From positions 1 to 5,381 of the forward strand of contig WOZC01000055.1 in assembly GCA_011620465.1 (NCBI GenBank): a stretch of 5,381 nucleotides of DNA, read 5' to 3'. This DNA is from Anaerolineaceae bacterium. GTDB taxonomy: Bacteria; Chloroflexota; Anaerolineae; Anaerolineales; Anaerolineaceae. Made by a program: the position numbers and the translations under genes. Below, one piece after another: positions 1-4,067 of this stretch (within the stretch, counting starts at the first letter, position 1; every line of letters begins with the position of its first letter). The notes under the pieces are model-generated. The model saw only the letters and a list, made by a program, of their open reading frames with translations. It was not told the DNA's origin and searched no databases.

Positions 1-2
1 AT

Positions 3-221
3 GCCGGTTTGAGAACCACCGGCCTGAAGGTTCACTCCCTGCGCCATACGGCGGCTTATTTACGCGCCCAGGCGGGGGATGACGAGGACACCATAAGGAG
101 GTTTTTGAAGCAGAACAACGTTGAGACAACCCGAATTTATTTACAGAAGTTGCGGCCAAACCCGGACAAGACCTGGATGACAGTCAGTGAAATGCTGGGA
201 TTGGCAAAGGGTTCAAAATGA
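3..221 (+). CDS. Tyrosine recombinase/integrase, C-terminal fragment (cut by window start)
   Basis: This is the catalytic C-terminal end of a site-specific tyrosine recombinase; the reading frame is open to the left edge, so the true start lies outside the window. The HxLRHT box (HSLRHTAA, His codon at 33, Arg codon at 42) matches the family's conserved His-Arg pair, and TTRIYLQKL places the likely nucleophilic tyrosine at codon 138-140. Between them families normally carry LGH; here the aligned residues read LKQNN, so the third active-site His/Trp appears to be a Gln (codon 111-113). The enzyme would cut and rejoin DNA during integration or excision of the element. The stop TGA (219-221) overlaps the ATG of the next small ORF. 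The HxxR...Y pattern supports the family; whether this copy is active is uncertain because of the Gln and the missing N-terminal part. Confidence 0.85.
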   Translation, partial: AGLRTTGLKVHSLRHTAAYLRAQAGDDEDTIRRFLKQNNVETTRIYLQKLRPNPDKTWMTVSEMLGLAKGSK

Positions 222-322
222 CCAATAGAACCCTCAAAAAAGAGAGATTGCCGCGCCATTTTGGGCTGGCAAGGACCGATTCAAAGCCTGGTTGGGATAA
301 TGGTCATTATCCCAACCAATGA
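218..322 (+). CDS. Possible 34-residue ORF coupled to integrase stop
   Basis: A short open frame begins MTNRTLKKERLPRHF and ends in GHYPNQ. Its ATG overlaps the integrase stop (ATGA), an AAAGGG Shine-Dalgarno-like run at 206-211 lies 6 nt upstream, and its TGA (320-322) overlaps an in-context ATG at 319. These features suit translational coupling from the integrase into the regulator that follows. The product is basic at the N-terminus and I recognise no domain. The last third is encoded by the long palindrome at 289-318, so the frame could simply be chance translation of an intergenic regulatory region. I rate it as possible rather than likely. Confidence 0.35.
   Translation: MTNRTLKKERLPRHFGLARTDSKPGWDNGHYPNQ
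289..318. promoter_or_regulatory. Perfect 14-bp-arm palindrome, candidate operator
   Basis: The arm TGGTTGGGATAATG (289-302) is followed by a 2-base centre (GT) and its exact reverse complement (305-318). It sits between the integrase and the LexA-like gene, ending just before that gene's first possible ATG. No T-run follows on either strand and the loop is only 2 nt, so a DNA-level dimer-binding site fits better than an intrinsic terminator. The GATAAT within the left arm (296-301) resembles a -10 box, but I see no good -35 at the right distance. The binder is unknown; the adjacent LexA-like protein is the natural candidate (inference). Confidence 0.6.
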
Positions 323-333
323 GAGAAATTTCG

Positions 334-630
334 ATGAAAACCGCGGATAAGCCCTTTGCTTTAAGAGAGATCCATTATCAACTTTTACGCCAGCTTGAGC
401 TGTTCATCAGGACGCATGGTTACTCTCCTTCCATACGCGAACTGATGCGGCTGATGGCACTAACGAGCACAGCACACGTCCGCGGTTTGCTCGGGGATCT
501 CGAAGCAAATGGCTATATCAGGCAGACGCCGGGCACAGCAAGATCGATTGTGCCCGCGCGTCTGCCAGAGGGTAAAGAACCTGGCCAACAGTTGGGGAAT
601 GATGGTCAGGAAGAGGAAATCTGGAAATAA
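334..630 (+). CDS. LexA-type winged-helix DNA-binding protein without peptidase domain
   Basis: The protein matches the N-terminal DNA-binding domain of LexA. The diagnostic stretch HGYSPSIRELMRLMAL (roughly residues 28-43) corresponds to LexA's NGYxPSxREIAxxLGL helix-turn-helix, and GDLEANGYIRQTPGTARSI (about 54-72) corresponds to the LexA segment ending in the wing (KGxIxRxxGxxRAI). LexA is about 200 residues with a C-terminal S24 Ser-Lys autoprotease; this protein has 98 residues and ends in a polar tail, so RecA-stimulated self-cleavage is not possible. It is probably a transcription regulator of the element. I chose the ATG at 334 because GAGAG (321-325) precedes it; the alternative ATG at 319 adds five residues, overlaps the upstream stop and lacks an SD. 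The palindrome directly upstream may be its operator (inference). Confidence 0.82.
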   Translation: MKTADKPFALREIHYQLLRQLELFIRTHGYSPSIRELMRLMALTSTAHVRGLLGDLEANGYIRQTPGTARSIVPARLPEGKEPGQQLGNDGQEEEIWK

Positions 631-631
631 T

Positions 632-635
632 GGAG
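632..635 (+). promoter_or_regulatory. Ribosome binding site deciding the start at 644
   Basis: GGAG lies 8 nt before ATG 644. The same frame is open much further upstream (non-ATG start possible at 509), but that part overlaps the LexA-like gene in another frame and has no comparable site, so 644 is the supported start. Confidence 0.7.
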
Positions 636-643
636 AAATCAAG

Positions 644-1003
644 ATGCTGACACCAATCGAAAAAGAAATCATCGAACAATTACAGGCACGGCGGATTGAA
701 AATCCTCTAAATCGGAAAAGCCTCGCGGAAAAGCTGCGCTGGAAGGGATTGCTATTGAGCCGGGATGACCGGGCAATGCGAAAGGCGATCGAAGATCTGC
801 GCAAGAAGGGGCACCTGATCTGCCACCGAAAAGGGCGGGATGGCGGCTATTACCTGGCAGCCAGCAAAGCCGAGTACGTGGATTTTCGCGCCCGGGAATA
901 CAAGTCCAGGATCATCAGCCTGGCTGACACCCTGCGAGAGATGGACAAAGCAGCCGAAGTCAAATTCGGTGAAGAAATCCAATTGGATCTGTTCCAAATA
1001 TAA
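644..1003 (+). CDS. Winged-helix protein with C-terminal sliding-clamp-binding motif
   Basis: This 119-residue protein begins MLTPIEKEIIEQL and is charged throughout. Residues about 20-72 look like a winged helix: NRKSLAEKL (first helix of the HTH), SRDDRAMRKAIEDLRKKG (39-56, recognition helix region), then a wing HLICHRKGRDGGYYLA (57-72). Small phage and mobile-element DNA-binding proteins often show this S-D-R..R..I..LR..G....GGYY layout. A helical segment follows (about 76-105), and the C-terminus reads EEIQLDLFQI. QLDLF at residues 113-117 (nt 980-994) agrees with the QL[SD]LF consensus by which bacterial proteins dock on the DnaN beta clamp, and it lies in a probably flexible tail. The gene lies 2 bp upstream of the initiator, so a replication or clamp-linked regulatory role is plausible (inference). 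The exact function is unknown. Confidence 0.75.
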   Translation: MLTPIEKEIIEQLQARRIENPLNRKSLAEKLRWKGLLLSRDDRAMRKAIEDLRKKGHLICHRKGRDGGYYLAASKAEYVDFRAREYKSRIISLADTLREMDKAAEVKFGEEIQLDLFQI

Positions 1004-1005
1004 CT

Positions 1006-1869
1006 ATGGCAAGACCACTTCTTCCTCCCAAGTTTGTTTCCATCCCTGCGGATATCGTCTATGACACGACCCTGCCGGCGAGCGTATTCAGGACCTATGT
1101 GCAGCTAAGAGGGCTTTTGTGGGGCAAGGAAGAAGAATCAGAAGATTTCACGCTCAAAGAACTGATGGAGGTGACGGGACTATCGAGATCCGCACTATAC
1201 GGGCACCTTGGGATATTGAGAGATTGCGGCTGGCTTCTGTCCAGCAGTACTCATTATTCCAGGATCACCATCTATTTGCATGGAGGTGCTCAAAAGGCGG
1301 AGGAAACTGTGGATAAAACTGTGGATAAACCTGTGGATAAACCTGTGGATAACTTGTCCAGAAATCTGGACAGCTCTATTAAGGAGGAGGTTAAAGAGTT
1401 AAAAGATTCAGGTTTTAATTATGTTTTAAACCTACCTCCTAATAATCTTGTTAATCCGCGCGAGGAAGTTGTCCAGAAATCTGGACAACCGTCCAAAAAA
1501 CTGGACAAAGTGTCCAGAAATCTGGACAAGTCGGACGATCGGAGCCGCGATCATGGGCGATCAGAGCCAAATGGGTGGCATGACGTGATCGACCGACCAT
1601 TGGCGGAAAAGCTGGAACGGCTTGGGGTATTCCCGCAAGTTTACGTTCAGGTGGCTGAAGCCGTGCGCTCGGGCGAATGGACGCTGGAAAAGGTCAACGA
1701 GCTGGCAGATGACATTCTCGACCTGGGCGATTCAGCCGGTCCGGGGGTGTTTGTGTACCGGCTAAAGCACAAAATCAGGCCGGAAACAGCGGCTGAAAAG
1801 CAAAAAAAGGCGGTTGAACAATTCAGGCAGCTCTGGAGAAACCAACACGAGGTAAAAAATGGCGCGTAA
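1006..1869 (+). CDS. Replication initiator-like protein (lambda O-type layout) with internal origin
   Basis: A 287-residue protein in three parts. Residues about 15-92 form a winged helix: FTLKELMEVTGLSRSALYGHL (48-68) is a clear HTH, followed by GWLLSSSTHYSRITIYLHG as the wing. Residues about 97-185 are a low-complexity linker containing the VDK[TP] repeat and SRNLD repeats, encoded by the DnaA boxes and iterons. Residues about 190-260 form a second compact segment (PLAEKLERLGVF...GPGVFVYRLKHKIRP), similar in style to C-terminal modules of plasmid and phage replication proteins; a basic helical tail ends the protein. The role would be to bind the iterons and recruit the host replisome. The start follows the previous stop by 2 bp with no strong SD, so coupling is likely. 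The family call rests on architecture and on the embedded origin; no helicase or primase motif is present. Some role as an ordinary phage HTH regulator cannot be excluded. Confidence 0.75.
   Translation: MARPLLPPKFVSIPADIVYDTTLPASVFRTYVQLRGLLWGKEEESEDFTLKELMEVTGLSRSALYGHLGILRDCGWLLSSSTHYSRITIYLHGGAQKAEETVDKTVDKPVDKPVDNLSRNLDSSIKEEVKELKDSGFNYVLNLPPNNLVNPREEVVQKSGQPSKKLDKVSRNLDKSDDRSRDHGRSEPNGWHDVIDRPLAEKLERLGVFPQVYVQVAEAVRSGEWTLEKVNELADDILDLGDSAGPGVFVYRLKHKIRPETAAEKQKKAVEQFRQLWRNQHEVKNGA
1308..1352 (-). repeat. Four exact DnaA boxes in 12-bp tandem
   Basis: TGTGGATAA occurs at 1308-1316, 1320-1328, 1332-1340 and 1344-1352; on the minus strand each reads TTATCCACA, the consensus high-affinity DnaA box. 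All four are identical, in one orientation, with a strict 12-bp period. In the protein they encode the repeat VDK[TP]VDKPVDKPVDN. They should bind host DnaA. Origin function is favoured because the iterons and AT-rich DNA are adjacent; DnaA titration or transcriptional control are alternatives. Confidence 0.85.
1355..1372. repeat. Palindromic iteron 1
   Basis: TGTCCAGAAATCTGGACA: 8-bp perfect arms around an AA centre. It lies 2 bp after the last DnaA box, on the left side of the AT-rich segment. Read in frame it encodes LSRNLDS. Confidence 0.82.
1374..1455. other. AT-rich candidate DNA unwinding element
   Basis: The stretch between iteron 1 and iteron 2 is markedly AT-rich: positions 1391-1430 hold only 7 G/C in 40 bases. 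It contains repeated GTTAAA (1390-1395 and 1398-1403) and TTTTAA (1413-1418 and 1424-1429) units, similar in spirit to the AT-rich repeats at which origins melt. It stands out from the surrounding, more GC-rich coding DNA. It encodes the SIKEEVKELKDSGFNYVLNL part of the linker. Confidence 0.6.
1377..1445. repeat. Imperfect inverted repeat bordering the AT-rich core
   Basis: TATTAAGGAGGAGGTTAAA (1377-1395) is nearly the reverse complement of the segment at 1425-1445 (TTTAAACCTACCTCCTAATA core), with single-base bulges; AGGAGG at 1382-1387 pairs exactly with CCTCCT at 1435-1440. It could form a hairpin or cruciform spanning the AT-rich core. The AGGAGGAGG is a strong SD-like run but no start codon follows at a usable distance. 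Confidence 0.45.
1468..1489. repeat. Palindromic iteron 2 (longest)
   Basis: The core GTCCAGAAATCTGGAC at 1471-1486 is identical to iteron 1, and the symmetry extends to 10-bp arms (1468-1477 and 1480-1489). Here the core is read in a different codon phase (VQKSGQ instead of SRNLD), so the match with the other copies is not due to protein sequence. Confidence 0.82.
1491..1506. repeat. Degenerate iteron 3
   Basis: GTCCAAAAAACTGGAC keeps the outer GTCCA/TGGAC half-sites and the 16-bp length of the other iterons but differs in the centre. It starts 20 bp after the core of iteron 2 and 21 bp before the core of iteron 4, so it keeps the two-helical-turn spacing. Confidence 0.7.
1511..1528. repeat. 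Palindromic iteron 4
   Basis: TGTCCAGAAATCTGGACA, identical over 18 bp to iteron 1. Encodes VSRNLDK. It closes the repeat array on the right side of the AT-rich segment. Confidence 0.82.
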
Positions 1870-2176
1870 GGAGACCCTGGTGATCCGCTCGCTGGTCGAT
1901 TCGGCGATCGAGATCGGGATCGTGAACGGAGTGCAAGCTTTCGCGGCCAAAATGGCGCCGATGATCCTGCGGATTGAGCGGGAAGGCAAGCTGAACGAGC
2001 TGCAGATCGCCCTTGCGCTGGGTTGGGATGGGGCCTTTATTTATGGCAACCGGATCGACCGCAAGCGCTTCGCAAAGATCATTTTTGAGCGGCTGCAGCG
2101 GGCATTGATCGCGGACGCGAACCCTGGAAGCGATCTGGCCAGGCATGAACGGGAAAGGCAGTTGAGCATATGGTGA
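1859..2176 (+). CDS. Conserved-looking 105-residue protein of unknown function
   Basis: I do not recognise this protein. It begins MARKETLVIRSLVDSAIEIG and is rich in predicted helix, with alternating hydrophobic and charged residues, a Gly/aromatic patch LALGWDGAFIYGNRID (about residues 52-67), and a basic C-terminal half (RKRFAKIIFERLQRAL, RHERER). No Walker motif, zinc site or membrane segment is seen. GAGG (1849-1852) precedes ATG 1859 by 6 nt and the gene overlaps the end of the initiator by 11 nt, so it is translated with it. In lambda this position is held by the helicase loader P, but this protein is far too short and lacks the signature for me to claim that. It is probably a replication-module accessory protein (inference from position only). 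Confidence 0.7.
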   Translation: MARKETLVIRSLVDSAIEIGIVNGVQAFAAKMAPMILRIEREGKLNELQIALALGWDGAFIYGNRIDRKRFAKIIFERLQRALIADANPGSDLARHERERQLSIW

Positions 2177-2322
2177 GCCTGGAGCAAGTGGCCAACTGGT
2201 TGATTTATGGCGTGCTGACAATCGTCACGATCTGGGTGTTTTTGATTTTCGCGGTCCAGATGGGGGTAATGCTTTGGGGCGCAAATCATGAGCAGGAAAG
2301 TGTCAAGGACGAAAATGGATGA
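2170..2322 (+). CDS. Small single-span membrane protein, 50 residues
   Basis: The frame starts MVSLEQVANWLIYGVLTI at ATG 2170, overlapping the previous stop (TGA 2174-2176) by 7 nt; a GTG at 2173 is a second possible start. Residues about 8-37 are almost wholly hydrophobic (WLIYGVLTIVTIWVFLIFAV, then MGVMLWG), enough for one transmembrane helix, followed by a short polar, acidic tail ANHEQESVKDENG. It fills an otherwise unexplained gap between two genes, and its stop is overlapped by the start of the next gene at 2315. Phage elements commonly carry such tiny membrane proteins; a holin-like role is possible but not supported by anything further here. Confidence 0.65.
   Translation: MVSLEQVANWLIYGVLTIVTIWVFLIFAVQMGVMLWGANHEQESVKDENG
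2305..2309 (+). promoter_or_regulatory. Ribosome binding site deciding the start at 2315
   Basis: AAGGA lies 5 nt before ATG 2315. The same frame has an earlier ATG at 2288, preceded only by a G-run (2276-2279), so the later start is favoured. Confidence 0.6.
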
Positions 2323-2503
2323 GAAATTTATCCAATTTATGCTCGGTACGGTCAGCGAATTTACGTTGCACATTGGCGATTTGGAATTACGCAAAAAAGA
2401 ACTTGAAGATGGATTGCCTAAATTGTCAGATCTGAAAGGGACAATGCCAGATGATGGTATTCCCAGTGAAGAATTCGTGCGAAAACTCAGAGACGAATGG
2501 TAA
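2315..2503 (+). CDS. Short acidic protein of unknown function
   Basis: A 62-residue protein, MDEKFIQFMLGTVSEFTLH at its start, with an acidic central part (GDLELRKKELEDGLPKL) that could form a helix and a C-terminal EEFVRKLRDEW. I know no family for it. It overlaps the membrane-protein stop by 8 nt and is followed 12 nt later by the Lar-like gene. If the upstream ATG at 2288 is used, a basic leader MSRKVSRTK is added (71 residues). Confidence 0.6.
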   Translation: MDEKFIQFMLGTVSEFTLHIGDLELRKKELEDGLPKLSDLKGTMPDDGIPSEEFVRKLRDEW

Positions 2504-2515
2504 GGAGAGCAAACA

Positions 2516-2875
2516 ATGAGTAAAAAGGCTATTGAATGGCGCGATTGTCCTATTTGCGGGGGAAAAATGATATGGGAAGGTGAAGAATGGGAATCTTATT
2601 TTCTCTGCACTGAATGTGGTTATTCCCCAAATTTTGAGGGATGTGAAACTCTCGAACAAGCGGTGGAATGGTGGAATAAACGACCGCTGGAGGATCAACT
2701 TCGAGCCCGTATCGCACATCTTGAACAAAATATTGAAAAGGCCAAAGAGATCCTGGAAGAAGATATGGGTGAATGGCTTCCTGTAGAGCCATTGTATATG
2801 CCAGATCATGTTCGGGCTATGAAGCATGCATGGAATGCTTTGTCGGAAGAAGTCAGCAAGGTGGGCGAAAAATGA
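2516..2875 (+). CDS. Lar-type zinc-ribbon protein (restriction alleviation family)
   Basis: The first half matches the Lar family: paired cysteines CPICGGK (C11, C14) and LCTECGY (C31, C34), which should bind one zinc ion, followed by the family's end signature EQAVEWWNKRP (about residues 47-57, usual form eAi..WN.R). Rac prophage Lar eases type I restriction by stimulating modification; many phages carry relatives whose function has not been tested. The family is commonly about 60-70 residues; this protein has 119, with an extra helical region (LRARIAHLEQNIEKAKEILEEDMGEW, about 61-86) and a tail. A strong SD (AAGGAGAG, starting at 2502) precedes the ATG. Family call is good; an anti-restriction role here is inference. 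Confidence 0.78.
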   Translation: MSKKAIEWRDCPICGGKMIWEGEEWESYFLCTECGYSPNFEGCETLEQAVEWWNKRPLEDQLRARIAHLEQNIEKAKEILEEDMGEWLPVEPLYMPDHVRAMKHAWNALSEEVSKVGEK

Positions 2876-3081
2876 AACCAATTGAGAGCATGCAATCTGT
2901 GAGGAGTCTGGTAATTCGCCCGACGATTTATTGTATCCGCCATGACAGCGGCGCATATCTTGAGGTGCAGGCTTTGACGCCGGCGAGAGCGCGGAAACTA
3001 ATCGAGGCGGAATGCCAGGACCGCGGCTGGCTGCTAAGTAACATTGACTGGTTCACTCGAGGTAAAAATGGCCAACCATGA
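2872..3081 (+). CDS. 69-residue protein of unknown function
   Basis: The protein starts MKPIESMQSVRSLVIRP and looks like a small alpha/beta fold: strands in TIYCIRHDSGAYLEVQALT (about 18-36), then a helix ARARKLIEAECQDRGW (38-53). No catalytic or metal site is evident. ATG 2872 overlaps the previous TGA (ATGA), with AAGGTG at 2858-2863 as a modest SD; the open frame extends further upstream within the Lar-like gene but without support. The basic end TRGKNGQP overlaps the next gene's start. Confidence 0.65.
   Translation: MKPIESMQSVRSLVIRPTIYCIRHDSGAYLEVQALTPARARKLIEAECQDRGWLLSNIDWFTRGKNGQP
3059..3062 (+). promoter_or_regulatory. Ribosome binding site deciding the start at 3068
   Basis: GAGG 5 nt before ATG 3068, in a CGAGGTAAAAATGGC context nearly identical to the start of the 105-residue gene at 1848-1863. 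It favours 3068 over the TTG codon at 3044. Confidence 0.6.
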
Positions 3082-3454
3082 ACCAATTCCAGGAAAGATA
3101 GCTTATCGGCGCCCTTGCAAGCAGTATCCAGTTTCGCCGGAGCTCGAATCCGCGCTGATGGCGATTGAGATCCGTCTCTGCCTGAGAATGGCACGATGGG
3201 ATTCAACTTATCAATCCCCATTCGCGAACACCGGGAATAAGTTTCACTGCAACACCTTCATGGTCGAAGCATACAGTTGGGATGAGGAAGCAGCTCAGCC
3301 CTGGAACTTCAAATACCGCGATGTTGAAGTCAGGTGGTACAAGTACCTCGGCAGTGACATGAGCGTCAACCGGGACATGTCCACCAGGGAGATAGAGGAG
3401 ATGCTGGACCGTTGTTATCTGGCGATTCAGATGTACGAGGCAAAAAGAAAATGA
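3068..3454 (+). CDS. 128-residue protein of unknown function
   Basis: The product begins MANHEPIPGKIAYRRPCKQY. It is rich in aromatic residues (WDEEAAQPWNFKYRDVEVRWYKYLGSD, about 76-102) and ends in a likely helix STREIEEMLDRCYLAIQMYEAK. No known motif or membrane segment. The start overlaps the preceding gene by 14 nt, the stop overlaps the following ATG (ATGA at 3451-3454). The pattern suggests a compact soluble accessory protein. Confidence 0.65.
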   Translation: MANHEPIPGKIAYRRPCKQYPVSPELESALMAIEIRLCLRMARWDSTYQSPFANTGNKFHCNTFMVEAYSWDEEAAQPWNFKYRDVEVRWYKYLGSDMSVNRDMSTREIEEMLDRCYLAIQMYEAKRK

Positions 3455-3873
3455 ATTGCAGAGATTGTAAGTCTTGGTTTCGCCTTTCTCCTTCCCAGTT
3501 TGACTACGATGTGACATACGGCAAATGCCTGGTAGTTGATGTTTATACAACCGATGACAGCATCTGTAATGCATGGCAACCATCGGCAAGCGCAGAAACC
3601 ATTGATGAAATAAAGGAGCTGCGCACTCGGATTGCCAGGCTGCAAGCAGAAAATGAGCAGCTTCGCCGCGGAATTATTGATATAGCCAGGCTGGAAGCAG
3701 AAAACGATCAGCTCCGCCGCGGCATTACGGATGAAACAGTGCCGGAAAAATTTGAGGAGAACGTCGCGAACCTTCAAAAGATGATAAGCGAGAGGTTCCA
3801 GAACGAGGATCCAGTGGAATTTGTCAGAAATGTGCGAAGCGGCGATTACCCTCCATCAGAGGCGCAAGCATGA
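3451..3873 (+). CDS. Cys-cluster protein with tandem coiled-coil unit
   Basis: A 140-residue protein with two parts. The N-terminal part MNCRDCKSWFRL...GKCL...SICNAW has four cysteines (C3, C6, C26, C39) in a pattern that small phage proteins often show, probably one metal site. The second part is a charged coiled coil (about 49-97): the 17-residue unit IARLQAENEQLRRGIID is followed at once by IARLEAENDQLRRGITD, encoded by 51-bp direct repeats (3631-3681 and 3682-3732). The period is not a multiple of seven, so the second copy shifts the heptad register. A polar acidic tail follows. ATG 3451 overlaps the upstream stop; GAGG at 3437-3440 lies 10 nt before it. Function unknown; a metal-binding, self-associating adaptor is the most that can be inferred. 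Confidence 0.7.
   Translation: MNCRDCKSWFRLSPSQFDYDVTYGKCLVVDVYTTDDSICNAWQPSASAETIDEIKELRTRIARLQAENEQLRRGIIDIARLEAENDQLRRGITDETVPEKFEENVANLQKMISERFQNEDPVEFVRNVRSGDYPPSEAQA
3631..3732 (+). repeat. 51-bp tandem duplication in coding sequence
   Basis: Two adjacent 51-bp copies (3631-3681, 3682-3732) encode nearly identical 17-residue units. Differences are mostly silent or conservative (Q/E, E/D), so this is an internal duplication that has been kept under protein-level constraint. Confidence 0.75.
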
Positions 3874-4067
3874 TTAACAAAGAGCCCATCAAAGCCATCG
3901 CAGTTATCATCTACATCGATAACTTCCCTAAAAATTGCTCCGTGTGCCCGTTCATGGTTAATGCGCGGTGCATCCCCCAGGGTGAATTTTCAACAATTTC
4001 CTATTCCGTAAGACCTGGCTGCTGCCCACTTATGACTGCGGCCGCTTATAAGGAGCGTGAAAAATGA
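3870..4067 (+). CDS. Small Cys-rich, probably metal-binding protein
   Basis: A 65-residue protein in which NCSVCPFM (C23, C26), ARCIP (C34) and RPGCCPLM (C51, C52) are arranged like the short phage proteins of the type P..C..CPF...C......R..WCPL. It has an N-terminal hydrophobic strand (AIAVIIYIDNF), too short and mixed for a clear membrane segment. It should bind zinc or another metal; no known activity. Its ATG overlaps the preceding stop (ATGA), and its end KEREK overlaps the start of the next gene. Confidence 0.65.
   Translation: MINKEPIKAIAVIIYIDNFPKNCSVCPFMVNARCIPQGEFSTISYSVRPGCCPLMTAAAYKEREK

Larger units (their letters stand above)
1308..1528. other. Candidate replication origin inside the initiator gene
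   Basis: In order: four DnaA boxes (1308-1352), palindromic iteron 1 (1355-1372), an AT-rich segment (about 1374-1455), and iterons 2-4 (1468-1528). Bacterial and phage theta origins combine just these parts: initiator-binding repeats, DnaA boxes and an unwinding element. Lambda ori likewise lies within the O gene and has four near-palindromic iterons next to an AT-rich stretch. Location in the linker region of the initiator protein also matches lambda. Activity has not been shown; the assignment is from sequence pattern. Confidence 0.8.

Noticed and set aside
289..318. Intrinsic terminator after the integrase
   Set aside because: The stem is followed by AATGAGAGAAATTT rather than a T-run, and on the other strand no T-run follows either.
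509..643. N-terminal extension of the clamp-motif protein from 509
   Set aside because: It overlaps the LexA-like gene in another frame, would need a non-ATG start, and a good SD precedes ATG 644.
1382..1390. AGGAGGAGG as the RBS of an internal gene
   Set aside because: No ATG, GTG or TTG follows at a suitable distance; it is better explained as part of the inverted repeat in the origin region.
1308..1528. Possible CRISPR array or simple protein repeat
   Set aside because: The units are too short, spacing is 12 or 20-21 bp, and units are exact DnaA boxes and palindromes; there are no spacers. Pure protein repeat is unlikely because one iteron is in another codon phase.
1823..2221. 132-codon open frame on the minus strand
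   Set aside because: It is the shadow of the 105-residue gene, which has an SD and fits the chain of overlapping + strand genes.
2426..2956. 176-codon open frame on the minus strand
   Set aside because: It lies opposite the well supported Lar-like gene and parts of its neighbours, has no recognisable motif, a Phe/Ser/His-rich composition typical of antisense translation, and no SD context.
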